From: Thinopyrum elongatum
Lineage: Eukaryota; Streptophyta; Magnoliopsida; Poales; Poaceae
Reading direction: 5' to 3'
Assembly: GCA_011799875.1 (NCBI GenBank)
Contig: CM022299.1
Span: 35,298,755 to 35,362,754, forward strand
Length of the DNA stretch: 64,000 bases
Both the position numbers and the translations under genes were made by a program. Numbering within the stretch: position 1 is the stretch's first letter; each line of letters begins with the position of its first letter. The notes beneath the pieces are model-generated. The model saw only the letters and a program-made list of their open reading frames with translations, made no database searches and had not been told where the DNA came from. This document shows, in pieces, positions 31,255 through 42,681 of this stretch.

Positions 31255-32560
31255 ATGGTCAGGCCTGAGGAAATCCCGCTTCTATCAAAGAGAATGTACG
31301 AATTGCATGAGTGGTACCTGAGACAAGTAAAGACCGGGCGAGAGTCCCTCATGATGAAAATCAAGGAAGAGCATTACTTCCATGAAAACGATCTGTGGGT
31401 TGAACTTCAAGAAGTTTTTCAGTTAATCAATCAAGACGCACTCGATAAATCTATCGTCAGTTGCTATTGTCTGTAAGTGATTTCTTTCTGTAATTTAAGT
31501 CTCTAGTTGTGCTCGTTCATTACCTATAATTATCCTCACTATATTCTTTTTTGTGGTATTATGCAGAATGAAGATGTATGAAATGAAAAGAGAAGGACGC
31601 TATGGCATTGGGTTCATTGACCCAAATACCATTAATGAAGAGACATGGTCACGTGAGAAGTCGAGAAAAGACACAGAGAGAAGCTTGCTAGAGTTTTTGA
31701 AGCGACTAAATACCCAATCAGAAATACTACTTCCTTACAACTTCAGGTGAGTGTTACTGTTTTGTACTACAAATTCTGTTTTTGCTTACTAGATGTTAAT
31801 AAGTGTAGTTGATGAGTTATGCACATGCCCGCTTAATTATATAAACGTGTGCGCATGCAGTTTTCACTGGATCCTGCTAATCATTGAAGTTGACGAGGGA
31901 AAAATTCAAGTACTGGACTCACTACTTAAAGACACTAATGATTATGCAATCATGAGGGGGATGATCGACAGCTAATTTCAATCATTATCGCACTATGTCG
32001 GCCTCTTTAGTTCATTTCCTGATATCAACTAATTAATAACTCCTTTATTCATTTTCTTTCCCGGCGAGCAGGGCTTGGCAAAAGTTCATCAAACAACAAC
32101 AGCTGAAATGAGTGCGACCCAAGGTAATTAAGTAGTACTAGCTACGTCTGTGCATTTCTTTAATTCTAGTTTCAATACCATTATCATGCCTGATTAATTA
32201 TTATCTGATTGAATTCTATTCTCGTAAAGTGCATGAGGCAGGCGCCGGGGAATAATTTATGTGCATACTACGTTTGTGAGAACATTCACTTTATGACCGA
32301 AAGGAGCAAAACTGGAAGTAATCTTGACGCATGTAAACACAATTCACAATTCTTTTTATCATGATCTAATATATATACACACAACTAATATATTCATATT
32401 GATCTTCTTTTTTAATAAAGATGGCGGAGATGCGGGATAAGCTCCTACCAACGGACCGCATACTAGCACTTCAAGAGGAAATTGCGGGATTTTTGCTTGA
32501 CCAGGTCATATATCCCAGCAAAAGTGGAAGAAAAGGCAGAAGCCGGCCTCGTGTGCTTGT
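31255..32560 (+). pseudogene. Ulp1/C48-type cysteine protease C-terminal domain, six exon-like blocks, decayed
   Basis: The family cleaves SUMO/ubiquitin-like modifiers, and in grasses copies are often carried by CACTA and Mutator elements. Blocks: 31255-31471 (donor GTAAGT), 31567-31746 (acceptor TATGCAG; GFIDPNTINEETWS; LLPYNF), 31861-31970 (FHWILLIIEVDEGKIQVLDSLL, with catalytic His and Asp), 32074-32124 (AWQKFIKQ), 32230-32330 (PGNNLCAYYVCENI, with catalytic Cys) and 32421-32530 (MRDKLLP...EIAGFLLDQVI). The His-Asp-Cys order is intact. The third block ends CAG then CTAATT, so the donor GT is lost. The segment usually lying between the fourth and fifth blocks is missing or unrecognisable. 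No N-terminal domain or start is seen. I consider it a gene fragment, probably transposon-borne. Confidence 0.75.
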
Positions 32561-33758
32561 CCAGTCTCATCGATCAATCAGTAGGTCGCGCCTCCTTCCA
32601 TGGTTCGATTTCCAACATTGCCTTTGACACGATGCGTTGGCGCCAAGATATGTGTGGCTTTTGGGTGAATCCAACAGCGGAGGTAGGCGGGTACTATTGA
32701 TATGCGCCTGTTCCTGCACATGTAGATGCGTATATCGATCGACCTCTGCTTCCATGTTTCGTCGACGACGCGCGTCGGGGTACCCCGGCGAGCGCGGGGC
32801 CGGAGTGAAGGCTGCGACCCCATTGCCTATTGCCTAGCTTTTTCGGAAGGTATTCCGTTCGACCTTTCGGTCTATAAGGTTTATCTTTAAATTTTTGATT
32901 TTTTGCTTTATAAGTCTTAATTTGATTATTCTACATTACATCTTCAGATTTTAAGGTGCATTAAATCACTGCATGTAAAGACTCAGAGAAAACTCATTAA
33001 TACAAGTAAAAAGTTTTTAATCATTTATTGGTCACACATGCATGCATTGTAACTAACGCAGTGGTAAACAATTTTTTTTAGAAAAAGAAACGCATTAAAT
33101 GAGAACTTATACAAGCTAAAAAATCATTCAAGCCTACTCATTAGTGGGTGTCGACATCTATCTTGGTTGGTGAAATTTTTGAATTGAGCCCTTTAAACCA
33201 AAAGCGAGGGAGTAGATGAGGCACGGATCCATGCAGAAGCCGGGAGGCATATTGGGCGATCTTGCTCGGGAATATGAGGCGTGGACCGACGTGGACCTCA
33301 CGCCTTGCCTGCCCAGGGTAAAACAAATTTGGTTTTCCCAGAATGTTTTGCCAGAGTAGATAAATTGGTCGAATCGAATGGACGCCGCGAAATGCAGATC
33401 ATTCCTGACGTGGTTTCTGCTAAGGAACGCTCATTAAATTGACAGGCGCACGCCTATCATACTACACACCAAACGAGCAAGGAACCATTTAGTGTCAAAA
33501 TATGACACGTAAAACTGGTTTGAATTAAAAACCAAGTGTCTAAACTGAAACCCGTTGTCACCGTTGTATTCCTTGTACTGAGATCTTTCAAACTAGATCT
33601 TGGGCGGGCATATGCTCTGATGAATATTTCTGAAAAGCAACTTCACGGCACGAAAAGTAAGTTTATGTTACAAATATGCTTTTCTACCTCAGTCTAGCAC
33701 AACAATGTGTTAATCATTTTGGGATCTAACTTTTGACATCTCGTCAGAAGGAACACAA
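32561..33758. other. No supported gene; contains fragments of the duplicated segments
   Basis: GGAGTGAAGGCTGCGA near 32803 matches 37045. The GGATCCATGCAGA..C block near 33226 and GTGGACCTCACGCC near 33290 match 37095-37160 and in part 27310. The rest is AT-rich sequence without recognisable features. Confidence 0.4.
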
Positions 33759-33760
33759 TA

Positions 33761-33975
33761 CTCCCTCCGTCCCGGTGTATAAGTCATTCGCGTAGTTCTA
33801 GGTCAATAATTTAACTATCTAAATATGTATTATATTTGACAAAAAATATATATTTAGAAACTACATCCGTGTAGAAATCTAGTGGTATACTTTTCATGAC
33901 ATATAATACATATTTAATTCATCAAATCGATGACCTAGAACTACGCGAATGACTTATACACCGGGACGGAGGTAG
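33761..33975. mobile_element. Stowaway MITE (Tc1/Mariner type), 215 bp
   Basis: Begins CTCCCTCCGTCCCGG and ends CCGGGACGGAGGTAG, flanked by TA at 33759-33760 and 33976-33977. The inverted repeats extend inwards for about 50 bp (GTATAAGTCATTCGCGTAGT and its complement), so a transcript would fold into a long hairpin. It is non-autonomous. Confidence 0.95.
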
Positions 33976-33977
33976 TA

Positions 33978-36110
33978 GTGAAAGCAAAAATTTATATGTT
34001 CGCACAATTTCAAAGGAACATATTTTTTTTAATTCTAGGAAAAGGGTTAGCACGGCAATGCCATCATCCTCATTTGCCTATATGCGGTATTATGTTGCAT
34101 ACGGAAACTTTTGTCTAGGCGTGCGTCCATGAAGTAAAAAGTGCATGTGCATCATTTAGCATTCGGGTCCTTCTATTTTGCCTTGAGAAGTTGGGTCTAC
34201 AGCTAATTTTGGCCCAACAATACTGGATGTTTGGTTAGGCCAACCACATGATCCAAAATTGTATCCCATTAGTTGCGGATTTTGATCAATAAAGTCAGCT
34301 CTACCCCTATTTTTTTTTTCTTTCGGGGCATGTATTTGGTCCTCTACATAAGGCCGATTAGCACTGAGGATTCTATGTCTCATTTACTGTGAGACCTAAC
34401 GTCCTCTCACATCATGTTGACATGAGCTGAGCCGGCCCAGTAGCGAGCAAGGTAAAGTGCTGTTCCAGCGATTTTTTTCTGGTTTTTGTTTCGAATTTTT
34501 TATTTGGTGTACTCACTAATCTTATTTCTCATTCTGCTTACTTTTAGTTGCATTTCTTTTCCTTTTCCAATCCCCACGTCCATACTTTTATGCCTATTTT
34601 TTTGTTTCCTTTTCTCTTTCGGGTTATTTTTTCAATCATTATATATAAAAAATGTTCAACGTGTATTAAAAAATCACTGGGTACTTTTAAATCATCATCA
34701 TGAATTTCAAATATATATTCATCATGTATTTTTTAAATTCCCATCATATGTTGAAAAATGTTCACCGTCTTCTGAAAAATTGTCCCTAATGTACCTACAA
34801 AGTGATCATCAAGTATTTAGAAAATGGTCATCGTTTTTTCAGAAATATTCATCATGTATTTTTTAATACATGCTGACCCTTTTTTTAATACATGATGATA
34901 TTTTTCTAAATGACGAATGATTTTTTTGACAAAACTGATATTTTTTAATGGGGTGATTTTCTTTAAAATGCGGTATAATTTTTAAATATAGTGAACATTT
35001 AAAAATACATGGTGAATATTTATTAAATGCATGTTAAACATTTTATAGCACCTGACGAACTTCGTGGAATAAATGTGACTATTTTTTAAATATCTGATGA
35101 ACATTATCAAACACATGTTAAACATTTTTAAGGTGCATGATGACCTTTTAAAAAGTGTGTTGAACATTTCTATTTATCAAAATACAAGACATTTTTTGAT
35201 CCAAATCTAGACCAAAAAACGTCTTATATTTTGAGGCAGAGGGGGTACCGACTTACATTTTTGTTAAACACGTAAAATTATTTTATAAATATATTTTAGG
35301 AATATTTGCCGCATATGTATGAAAATGGGGGAGAAATAAAAAATTTAACAGGAAAAGTAAAAACCCAAGAAAAACCTGACCGAGTCTGCACCAACTAGAG
35401 AGTCTTAATGGGCCGAGCCACCGTGCAATTACACAGGCAAGCGTCCCATGCAGCTCGTAGAAGCTGAGGTATATCCCCTTAAAAAAGCTGAGGTATATGT
35501 ATATATGCATCCAATTAGCACATACACTCTACTGACCCATTGTTCCGCCGATGCAAGAGATGCCTGGTGCATTTGTAGTTAATCCGGTATTCATTCTAGA
35601 AAAAAGGTTAAGCTGGTTCTTCGGTTCTTTATTCATTCTGTTTTTCAATTATTTTTGAATGTTACTTGAAATATATATAATGATTTTTTAAAAAGAAAAA
35701 TATATTATGGTAAGATGAAAAAACATTCAAGTATGTGGATCAAATATTGTTCCATGCATATGAAAAAAATGTTCATCATGTGTTTGAAGATGTTCATGTA
35801 TAAAAATATTTATACTTCACAAATATTTTTGTAATTTTTTAAAATATTGATGCTTATTTAAAAATATCATTAATGTAAAAATATCCATGTATATAAAAAT
35901 GATCATCATTATGAATGTATGTATACATAAATAATAACGTCTTATACTTTGATACGGAGGGAGTAGTTATTTATTTTATGTAAAACCATTTTTTAAAGAA
36001 ATACTCCTACTTCGTAGCATAAAATAAATGTTAATTGTACAGAAAAAATATGCAAAGTGTTGGAAAAAATCGGCATTTTAAAAAAGTGTTCATAAATTTA
36101 TAATATATGG
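33978..36110. other. AT-rich non-coding tract with decayed repeats and Stowaway remnants
   Basis: 34640-35170 and 35640-36110 are made of diverged AAATGTTCATCATGTATTTTT-like subunits. 35176-35250 looks like a decayed Stowaway (TATCAAAATACAAGAC against CGTCTTATATTTTGAGGCAGAGGG). 35931-35967 is another right-end remnant (CGTCTTATACTTTGATACGGAGGGAGTA). No coding region. Confidence 0.5.
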
Positions 36111-37330
36111 AAAGATGTTGTCAATATCGAGTTGTCCCCATAGATCTTCTGCTTGGCACTTTCGCGTACCTATAATGTAGGAGTACACCGTATCACTCCT
36201 ACTCACTGCTCAGCAACCGTGGCGTACCACATTACCCCAATCTGGCGGCGCCCTGATAAGCGTGGAGCCTGCACTTTGGCGGATCCAGTTGACACGGCTA
36301 GCAATTGACGCGTTAACGAATTGGATGTTCGTTTGGTGTACCAGTGTAATCGTTTCTCCCGTTGTTTTTTTACCGAGAGTACAACACTTTCAGTTGCACA
36401 AGTTGTGTAGCGGCCTAGCGGTAGCGGGGCACCACTCCGATCCGGTGGGTCGAAGTCGGCGGGCCAGGGGCGCAGAGGTGGATGCACAGGCACAGCCGTA
36501 CGTACAGTAAATAGTGGAGGCCTAACGCGCCACATCGCTGGACGCTACAGCCCACAGCAGCACTTGTGCGTGGTCCAGAGCGCGCCGGGGTGCTCGCGTA
36601 CTTCACTGGGTCGGGATGCGCTGGTCCGGTGAGGGCGGGCGAGGAGGGAGGTGAGGCCGGCGAGGCACTGCAGCTAGCACTGGTGCACTGCTACGCCTTA
36701 ACGGAAAAGGCGACGACGGCGACGACGCACTACAGCAAGTCTGTCAGCCACGCTACTTTGCATCGGCCGGCCGACGATGAAAACACTCGAACTGGCTTCG
36801 TCCTCCTATCTACACTACCCAGCTAAGCTACTCTCAAGGGATCACCTGGAGTCCTGGAGTGCTGCGTTTGGTAGCTAGACCCGGGCTCTTCCGTGTAGCT
36901 TGATTCCGAGCGATCTCCGGCCCTCCTTGGTGGCGTTTCAGCCCAGTTATTTCCGTCCGAGACGAGCAACGGCAGAGCCACATACAGTAGTTACGAACAG
37001 GGGAAGTAGGCGAGCAGCCGAGCACTATTGATGTGCCGACCCGCAGTGAAGGCTGCGATCCAGGCCGAGCTTTTGGCAGGTAGGGGTTGCAGTGGGGATC
37101 CATGCAGACGCAGACTGGACGATCTGGGTCGGGAATAGGAGCCGTGGACCTCACGCCCACGGCCCACCCGCTCCGGCACAAGAAAATAATACCAGCGGTG
37201 CTGGATTGGACGGCGGAAGGCGCTTTGCTACATGGTAAACGTAGCTCCGGCGAGCGAGTGCGCAGGGCAGTCTACAGCGACGGTGGTCGTGCGTGCAGGC
37301 AGCACAGCACTGCCATCATGTGCTAAAGCG
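36111..37330. other. Duplicated segment, copy C
   Basis: Matches copy B at 36115-36220 (TCGAGTTGTCCCCATAGA, TATCACTCCTACTC). Matches copy A at 37255-37300 (GAGTGCGCAGGGCAGTCTACAG against GAGTGCGTAGGGCAGTCTACAG at 27353). Also matches the 32.8-33.3 kb fragments. It therefore keeps parts that A and B have each lost. No gene is supported. Confidence 0.55.
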
Positions 37331-37783
37331 CATGGCTTTATCTATCTCTGTATTCATCATCCTGGTGAACAGAGCTAAGCACGGATGGTAACAATAAACA
37401 ATACTAACATATATGTTGCATTAATTAATTTCTGTGGCTGTTTTGTTGGACTAAGACCATCTACATTCGGAGCGGGTAAATTCAATCGCCTAAACGTCTG
37501 CAGACGCTTTCGGCCGTGTTCGTGGATAGTACCGCCCGGCCCTCCTTTTGTCTGCCCGTCAAGCCACGACCCTCAAATTCAAACTCCCATTTCCATGCAA
37601 ACACATGCACGCAGATCATATAGCACCAATTCATCACCAACTCGACAAACGAAAATGAACCATGACTAACATTCAACGCGTGCCATTTTTTTAGCAATTC
37701 ATACATAGATAGATGTACACAAAGGTATCAATTGCCTCCTTTGTTGCGCTCGTTGGTCCTCTTATTCAATGTTAATCAACCAC

Positions 37784-38458
37784 GAACCCTTCGCTTCTGC
37801 CCACGTGTGAAACTCCCATCTAGGGTTTCCTTGTCTCTCGCTGGCGCCGCCGGTCCGTCTCATCTTCTATGGTCCTTGGACCATGGAGACACGGTGGATC
37901 CCGGCCCTTGCCGACGGGAGGGCTCTGTTTTTAGATGCTTTTCTGAGTTTTATTAGGGTTTGTGCCATGCTCAAGAAGACGAGTCGGCGGCATCTTCTTG
38001 AAGATGGAATAAGGTCCTCCCCGTCTAGCCTCCGTCCCGGTGATGTTTCAAGCATCGTTGGAAGGCGTATGGAGGTTTGTCTCCGACGGATCTCGTGGGA
38101 TCCGGTTGGCGTTTGTCTTCGGTGGATCCGACTGGATCCGGTCTTCGTTCGTCTATGTTTGAATGTCTGCAGGTTGGATCCTTCCGGTCTATGCTTCTCT
38201 TCATCGGTGGCGGTTGCTATTCTGGTGCGCTGGTCCTATGGGGCCTTAGCACGACGACTTCCCGACTGTCTACTACAACAATGTTTGCCCGGCTCCGACG
38301 AGGGAGGGGCGATGACAGCGGCACGCCTTCGACTCGCTCCGGTGCTTGTAGTCGTCGCTAGGTGGTCTATGGACCTGGATGTAAATTTTACTTCTAGTGT
38401 TCTTTGTACTACCTTGACAGTTGATGAATAGATTGGAAGTTTTCTCGCAAAAAGAAAA
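37784..38458 (+). mobile_element. Non-LTR retroposon (SINE-like or truncated LINE), 675 bp with poly-A end
   Basis: Flanked by AATGTTAATCAACCAC at 37768-37783 and 38459-38474, a 16-bp direct duplication, and ending in an A-rich tail (AAAAAGAAAAAA). Long variable TSDs plus an A tail indicate target-primed reverse transcription. The interior has a long open frame (37883-38431) with no recognisable domain and poor agreement with the copy at 24453-24885, so I do not call it coding. It is the uninterrupted paralogue of the split repeat in the left block. Confidence 0.85.
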
Positions 38459-38519
38459 AATGTTAATCAACCACTTCTTACTTTCCCATCCAAGAGGCTA
38501 GTGTCCGGAAATCCAATTA

Positions 38520-38886
38520 TGAGCCCGGGCGCATTTGCACCGGTGAACAATAAATTAAAAAAATTAATAAAAATTCAAAAAGATCTAATTCTGTTTCCAT
38601 GAAAGATATTTCATTGCGTGAGGTCTGTGCCAAATTCAAAGCATTTAGACATCTGAGTAGCTCTCAGCAAAAAAAAAAAAACTTGTCCGAATAGTGCATA
38701 AATAGTAAACTTTTTCACAGACCCCAAATTTGTCTTTTTTGCTGAGAGCTACCTCAACATCCAAATGCTGTGAAATTTGGCACGGACTTCAGCCACTCAA
38801 GCATCTTTCTCAACAAAAAAATTCAGAATTTTTTATTTGCAACAATTTTTTGTTCACTTCGCGGACTAATTTGAGCCTGGGAGCCA
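38520..38886. mobile_element. Foldback MITE
   Basis: Left GAGCCCGGGCGCATTTGCACC...GTGAACAA faces a related inverted right end (CCAGGCTCAAATTAGTCCGCG...GTGAACAA). Inside, GTCTGTGCCAAATT...CATTTAGACATCTGAGTAGCTCTCAGCAAAAA faces its near complement. The whole unit is one long imperfect hairpin. TSDs were not resolved. Confidence 0.65.
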
Positions 38887-39189
38887 AAACACCTCGCGCC
38901 TGTCCTACAACATGATTCTCGATTCCTTCGTTTCCCTCACAAGTCTCAACTTCTCTCTCTCTCTCTCTCTCCCCCCATATGTTATGGATACGAAGGGTGC
39001 CTGACAACTCAGACCTTTAGGCTGGGTTTGATGGTCCGGTTGGGTGACATTTTTCCCCCGGAGTCTATCTGAATTGTCCGCCCAGATAATATAGAGGGAG
39101 GGGTGGGGTCTGGTTGTAGATGCTCTAAAGTGATCGAATCTAATGGGTACGGCGAAGCACCCCAGCAATAAAAGCCCACACACACATGC

Positions 39190-39650
39190 ATGGTTTCAAT
39201 CTGGTGACGTTCATTTTTTCTCTACGGCGAACAAAATTGAAGAATTTGAGAATAATTTTAGAAATTTTGAACGTCTTATATAGAAAAGCAAACGTTTTTT
39301 AAAAGTTCAATTTATTTTGAAAAATCAATTTTTTTAAAAATGAAGCAAACATGTTTTCAAAACACTAACTTTTTTTAAAAAGGTGAAGATTTTTTGAAAA
39401 AATAACATTTTTTAAAAATGCAAACTTTTTTGAAAGCCCAATTTTTTTTTTCAATTTGCGAACAATTTTCCAAAACTGAACTTTTTCTGGAAGCGCAGAT
39501 GCTTTTTGAAACTTTCAAATGTTTTTTGAAAAGAAAACCTGAAAAAGATATAAACGAAAAAACAGACAAAAGAAACAACATGAAAATAAGGAGAACAAGA
39601 CCTGAACCGAACAAGAATTTTTTGGAAGGTTCCTAAAACCGAAAAAACCT
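39190..39650. repeat. A/T-homopolymer-rich decayed repeat
   Basis: Repeated AACATTTTTTGAAAA/GCAAACTTTTTTGAAA-like subunits, similar in style to 34640-35170. No gene. Confidence 0.5.
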
Positions 39651-39676
39651 GTAGCACGAATTGAACCAGCCGATAA

Positions 39677-41053
39677 GGACAACTCCAATGGCTGACCCAT
39701 TTCGTCCGGGATTGTCCATTTGGGTCCGCAAGGGCAGAAACCACGGCCGAACGTGCAGACGCAAATGCAAATTGTGTCCGCCACGTGTGTGTCCAGACGT
39801 ATTTCCACCCTAAATTTGGGCCTGATTTGTGTCCAGATGGACACGAGACGGATGAGCCGCATGCGCGCTCGGTGTCCGCCTCAGGCCCACGCGTCGTCCA
39901 CCCAACCAGCACCCACCGATCCTACTTAATGCGACGCGCGCGCGGGGCCAGCACATCAGCTAGCAAACCTCCTTCCCGCGCGTCCTTTCTAATGCCATGC
40001 GTGCGGCCGAGGGGGCCGCCCAGTCCACGTCTGGTCTTCTTCTTGTCCCCAGCTCTCCGACATCCAGCCCTAAGCTGCCGCCCACCTTGTTCTGGAAGCA
40101 TGGCAAGCATGAGCACGAGGCCGGCTCGTCCTCATGGGGCCGCCGCATGGCGAACTTCACCATGTCGCCGCGAGTTGCGGAGTAGACAACGCGCATAGAC
40201 CAGTACGTGTCGGTCCACCGCTGCCGTTGCTACTAGGAGCATGGTGTGCTCATCTCCCAGCTGGTTAACCTGCCGCACATGTGGCACCTGAACCCCGATG
40301 GGGTTTCGATGCCGGTGGTGCTGTCCACAGGCCAAGTGCAGCTGGCGGAGATCTGCTGCCTTCATCGTGATCAACTCCCAGCCGACCTCCCCGAAGACCC
40401 AGCGTACGTGGTGGACTCATCGAACTAGGATACGTGGTTCACGACGAGCACGACTAGCGTCACCGGTCGTGCTTCGCGGGTGCGCCCCGTGCACCGCGTG
40501 CGCTCGCCGCCCCGCCACCAGAGCCAGTGGTGGAGGAGGAGGATCAGGAGGCCAATGAGGCCTACATGGTCGCCCTCGAGGAGTCCGAGCGTGAGGAGCT
40601 CGCCAGGTGACCTGGCCTTTCACAGGCGCTGGCTGGATCGGCGGTCGGAGTGCAGGCGAATGCGCCCCCACCGCCCGCGCCGGCGCCCGAGCTTGAGGTG
40701 GAGGAGTCGTGTCCGCTTCAGGGGCAATCGTGGTCATCGACGACCATGGTACCCTGCTCGCCGTGGTGGGTGTCCTGCACACCCGTGTGGCTGGACGCGT
40801 CCGAGAAGGAGGTCGAGCTACAGGCAGCGCTGCAGGATGCGGTGCGGCAGGCGGTGTTCTAGCAGGCGTTTTCGTGGATGCCCGTGCCGGTCTTCGTCAA
40901 ACTGTCGACAACGCCAACTAGTTTAATATAATGTTTTAATTTAATATTTTTTTATTTTTATTAATGTAAGACTGGACTTCCACAAGCTACCTGTTTATTT
41001 CTTTAAATCGGAAATCCGTTCAAATGTGAAATGCGTCAGATGTTGGGCGCACC
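39677..41053 (+). mobile_element. Harbinger-type element, right end displaced by a younger element
   Basis: Starts GGACAACTCCAATGGCTGACCC after TAA (39674-39676), clearly related to the left end of the 5926 element. Near 41028 GTGAAATGCGTCAGATGTTGGGCGCAC resembles 24310-24340, which in the other element lies about 110 bp from the right end. The terminal part is missing because another element begins at 41057. Confidence 0.65.
39997..40428 (+). pseudogene. Decayed Harbinger-borne ORF of unknown function, three in-frame TAGs
   Basis: A single frame runs through FWKHGKHEHEAGSSSWGRRM, QYVSVHRCRC, EHGVLISQLVNLPHMWHL and DQLPADLPEDPAYVVDSS, interrupted by TAG at 40183-40185, about 40234 and 40426-40428. 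Sequence continuity on both sides of each stop suggests nonsense mutations, not ends. An acidic stretch follows in another frame (EEEDQEANEAYMVALEESEREE, 40530-40605). I recognise the overall style from repeated grass proteins but cannot name a domain. Strand and element context agree. Confidence 0.5.
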
Positions 41054-41056
41054 TAA

Positions 41057-41265
41057 GAGCATCTACAGTCGGGCACCCCAAACCCGCCTCAAACGCCTGG
41101 GCGGACGGCCCGGTCACGAAATTTCGACCCAGACGGGCGCCTCAAACGGGCCTCAAACGCTCGGGCTGACCGGTACCCCTCATATCCAGTCCAAATATGG
41201 GGTGGATATGGGGGCGCTCGGGCGCGTCCGCCTACTTCGCTGTAGGTCGTAGCGGTTCCACCTGT
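41057..41265. mobile_element. Left end of another Harbinger-type element
   Basis: GAGCATCTACAGTCGGGC follows TAA (41054-41056). The sequence that follows (CGGGCGCCTCAAACGGGCC...) is typical Harbinger/MITE subterminal DNA. It is cut at 41265 by the LTR of gypsy copy 3; the other end is not in the window. Confidence 0.55.
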
Positions 41266-42261
41266 TGTTCGCATATGAACACGTCACCGTGTACCTCCAA
41301 CACCGAGGGTGATGCACCGCAGCTCACGTCAAAGGAGACCCGTCCGGAAGCGCGGTACGCAAGCAATCCGGCGGGCGCTTTTGAAGACCCAAAATCCCAC
41401 ACCCCCGGGAGGGACCCCGTCAGGGCGTGCGGAGGCTATGGGCTGCCCTAGGTCGACCTGATCGCTCCTAGGGCCTCGAGGTTCGCCGCCCTGCAACAAG
41501 AAGAACGAACGAAGAGCGAGGAAGAAGAAGAACATGGGAGAGAGATAAAAGTAAAGGTAAAAATGGTAGATGGATTTGTTCGATTGTGTGTTGTTCCATC
41601 GGCCGTCAACTCTCATCTATTTATGAGGCGGCTGGACTTCCTGTACAAGAAAAAGACTCCAAATCACATCCAAATCTTTCCAAAATGAACCGAACTCGGA
41701 TTTAGGCAAGTCTGAGACATCAGTTCGGTTTTTGACTCTCACAGGCCACAAACGACCTCGGATGAAGATGCGCCAAAAGTAAGTTTAACCGTTTCGATGA
41801 GAAGAACAACTTTTGTGTTGAACGTTTTTCGATTCGAGGCCATCTTGAGGGCCGAATCGCTCGCGCGACCCATCAGACATCACCCACACGGGTGTCTGAT
41901 GCCCCGGGCCAGTTTTTACTCAGGATAGGTCTGCAGTGCATTGGCTTCAAGTTTTTCATACGACCCTCGAATGAGATGACTTGTATATCAAAATCGATCG
42001 TTTCGACGAGGCGAAGACAATCCGTGTATAAACTTTTCTCATATGAGGCTGTCTTAGAGTCCTAATCGGCCGAACAGTACTCTGCATACAAAATCCTAGT
42101 ACTTCGAGCACAGCTTCGGCTCTCGAGATGAGATCGGATGGTGATGGCCCAAACTTCAAAGATGTTCACGTCGACAATACGGAACTTTTTCATGTAGATC
42201 ACTTCTTCATTTGAGACCATCTTAATTAAGTTTTTGACCGTGCCAAAATCTGGTGTCAACA
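41266..42261 (-). repeat. 3' LTR of the gag-only gypsy element
   Basis: On the plus strand it runs from TGTTCGCATATG to GGTGTCAACA. It is followed by CATGCCCCCCTGTTG, whose complement is a purine-rich tract suitable for plus-strand priming. About 996 bp. Confidence 0.8.
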
Positions 42262-42681
42262 CATGCCCCCCTGTTGTTCGGCAAAACTTGTGTGCCGAAA
42301 AATAATTTGCACGGAGTTTGTTCTAAGCACGATGTCAACACTCCATCGGCCATTTGCATGTTTTTAGGATGATAAGTATATATCGACCATCTTCACTCTT
42401 AGGGCGATAATTGTGTATCGGCCATTTAAATTAGCAACAAAAGTGTAGCTAATGGAATGTATGATGATGTGGTAATACCCTTGCATGATGTAGGAAATTA
42501 TATTGCATCCATGGATCAAAATAAACCCATGGAGGGCAACCAATCATACCTGAGTATGAATTCCATGGCATCGGCATCAATGGCGTAGTTGGAGAATATG
42601 GATGATGTGCTAACCGAAGATTTTGATGGGGTGATGCAAACCTCCGGCTTAATTGTTTTTGGCTTCCATACTTCTCTTTCT

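Larger units (their letters stand above)
37455..39125. mobile_element. Possible Harbinger-type element hosting a retroposon and a MITE
   Basis: Left end GACCATCTACATTCGG and, read inwards from the right, GAGCATCTACAACCAG; both are flanked by TAA (37452-37454 and 39126-39128). No transposase or ORF1 is inside. Subtracting the two inner insertions leaves about 0.6 kb, a plausible MITE length. The inverted repeats are imperfect, so the pairing of these two ends is probable rather than certain. Confidence 0.5.

Noticed and set aside
36203..37181. Open frames of 80-115 codons on both strands of copy C
   Set aside because: None is shared with copies A or B, and there is no start context, domain or codon pattern to support them.
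37883..38431. 182-codon open frame in the poly-A retroposon
   Set aside because: The paralogous copy (24453-24885 plus 5711-5922) does not keep the frame, and no domain is visible.
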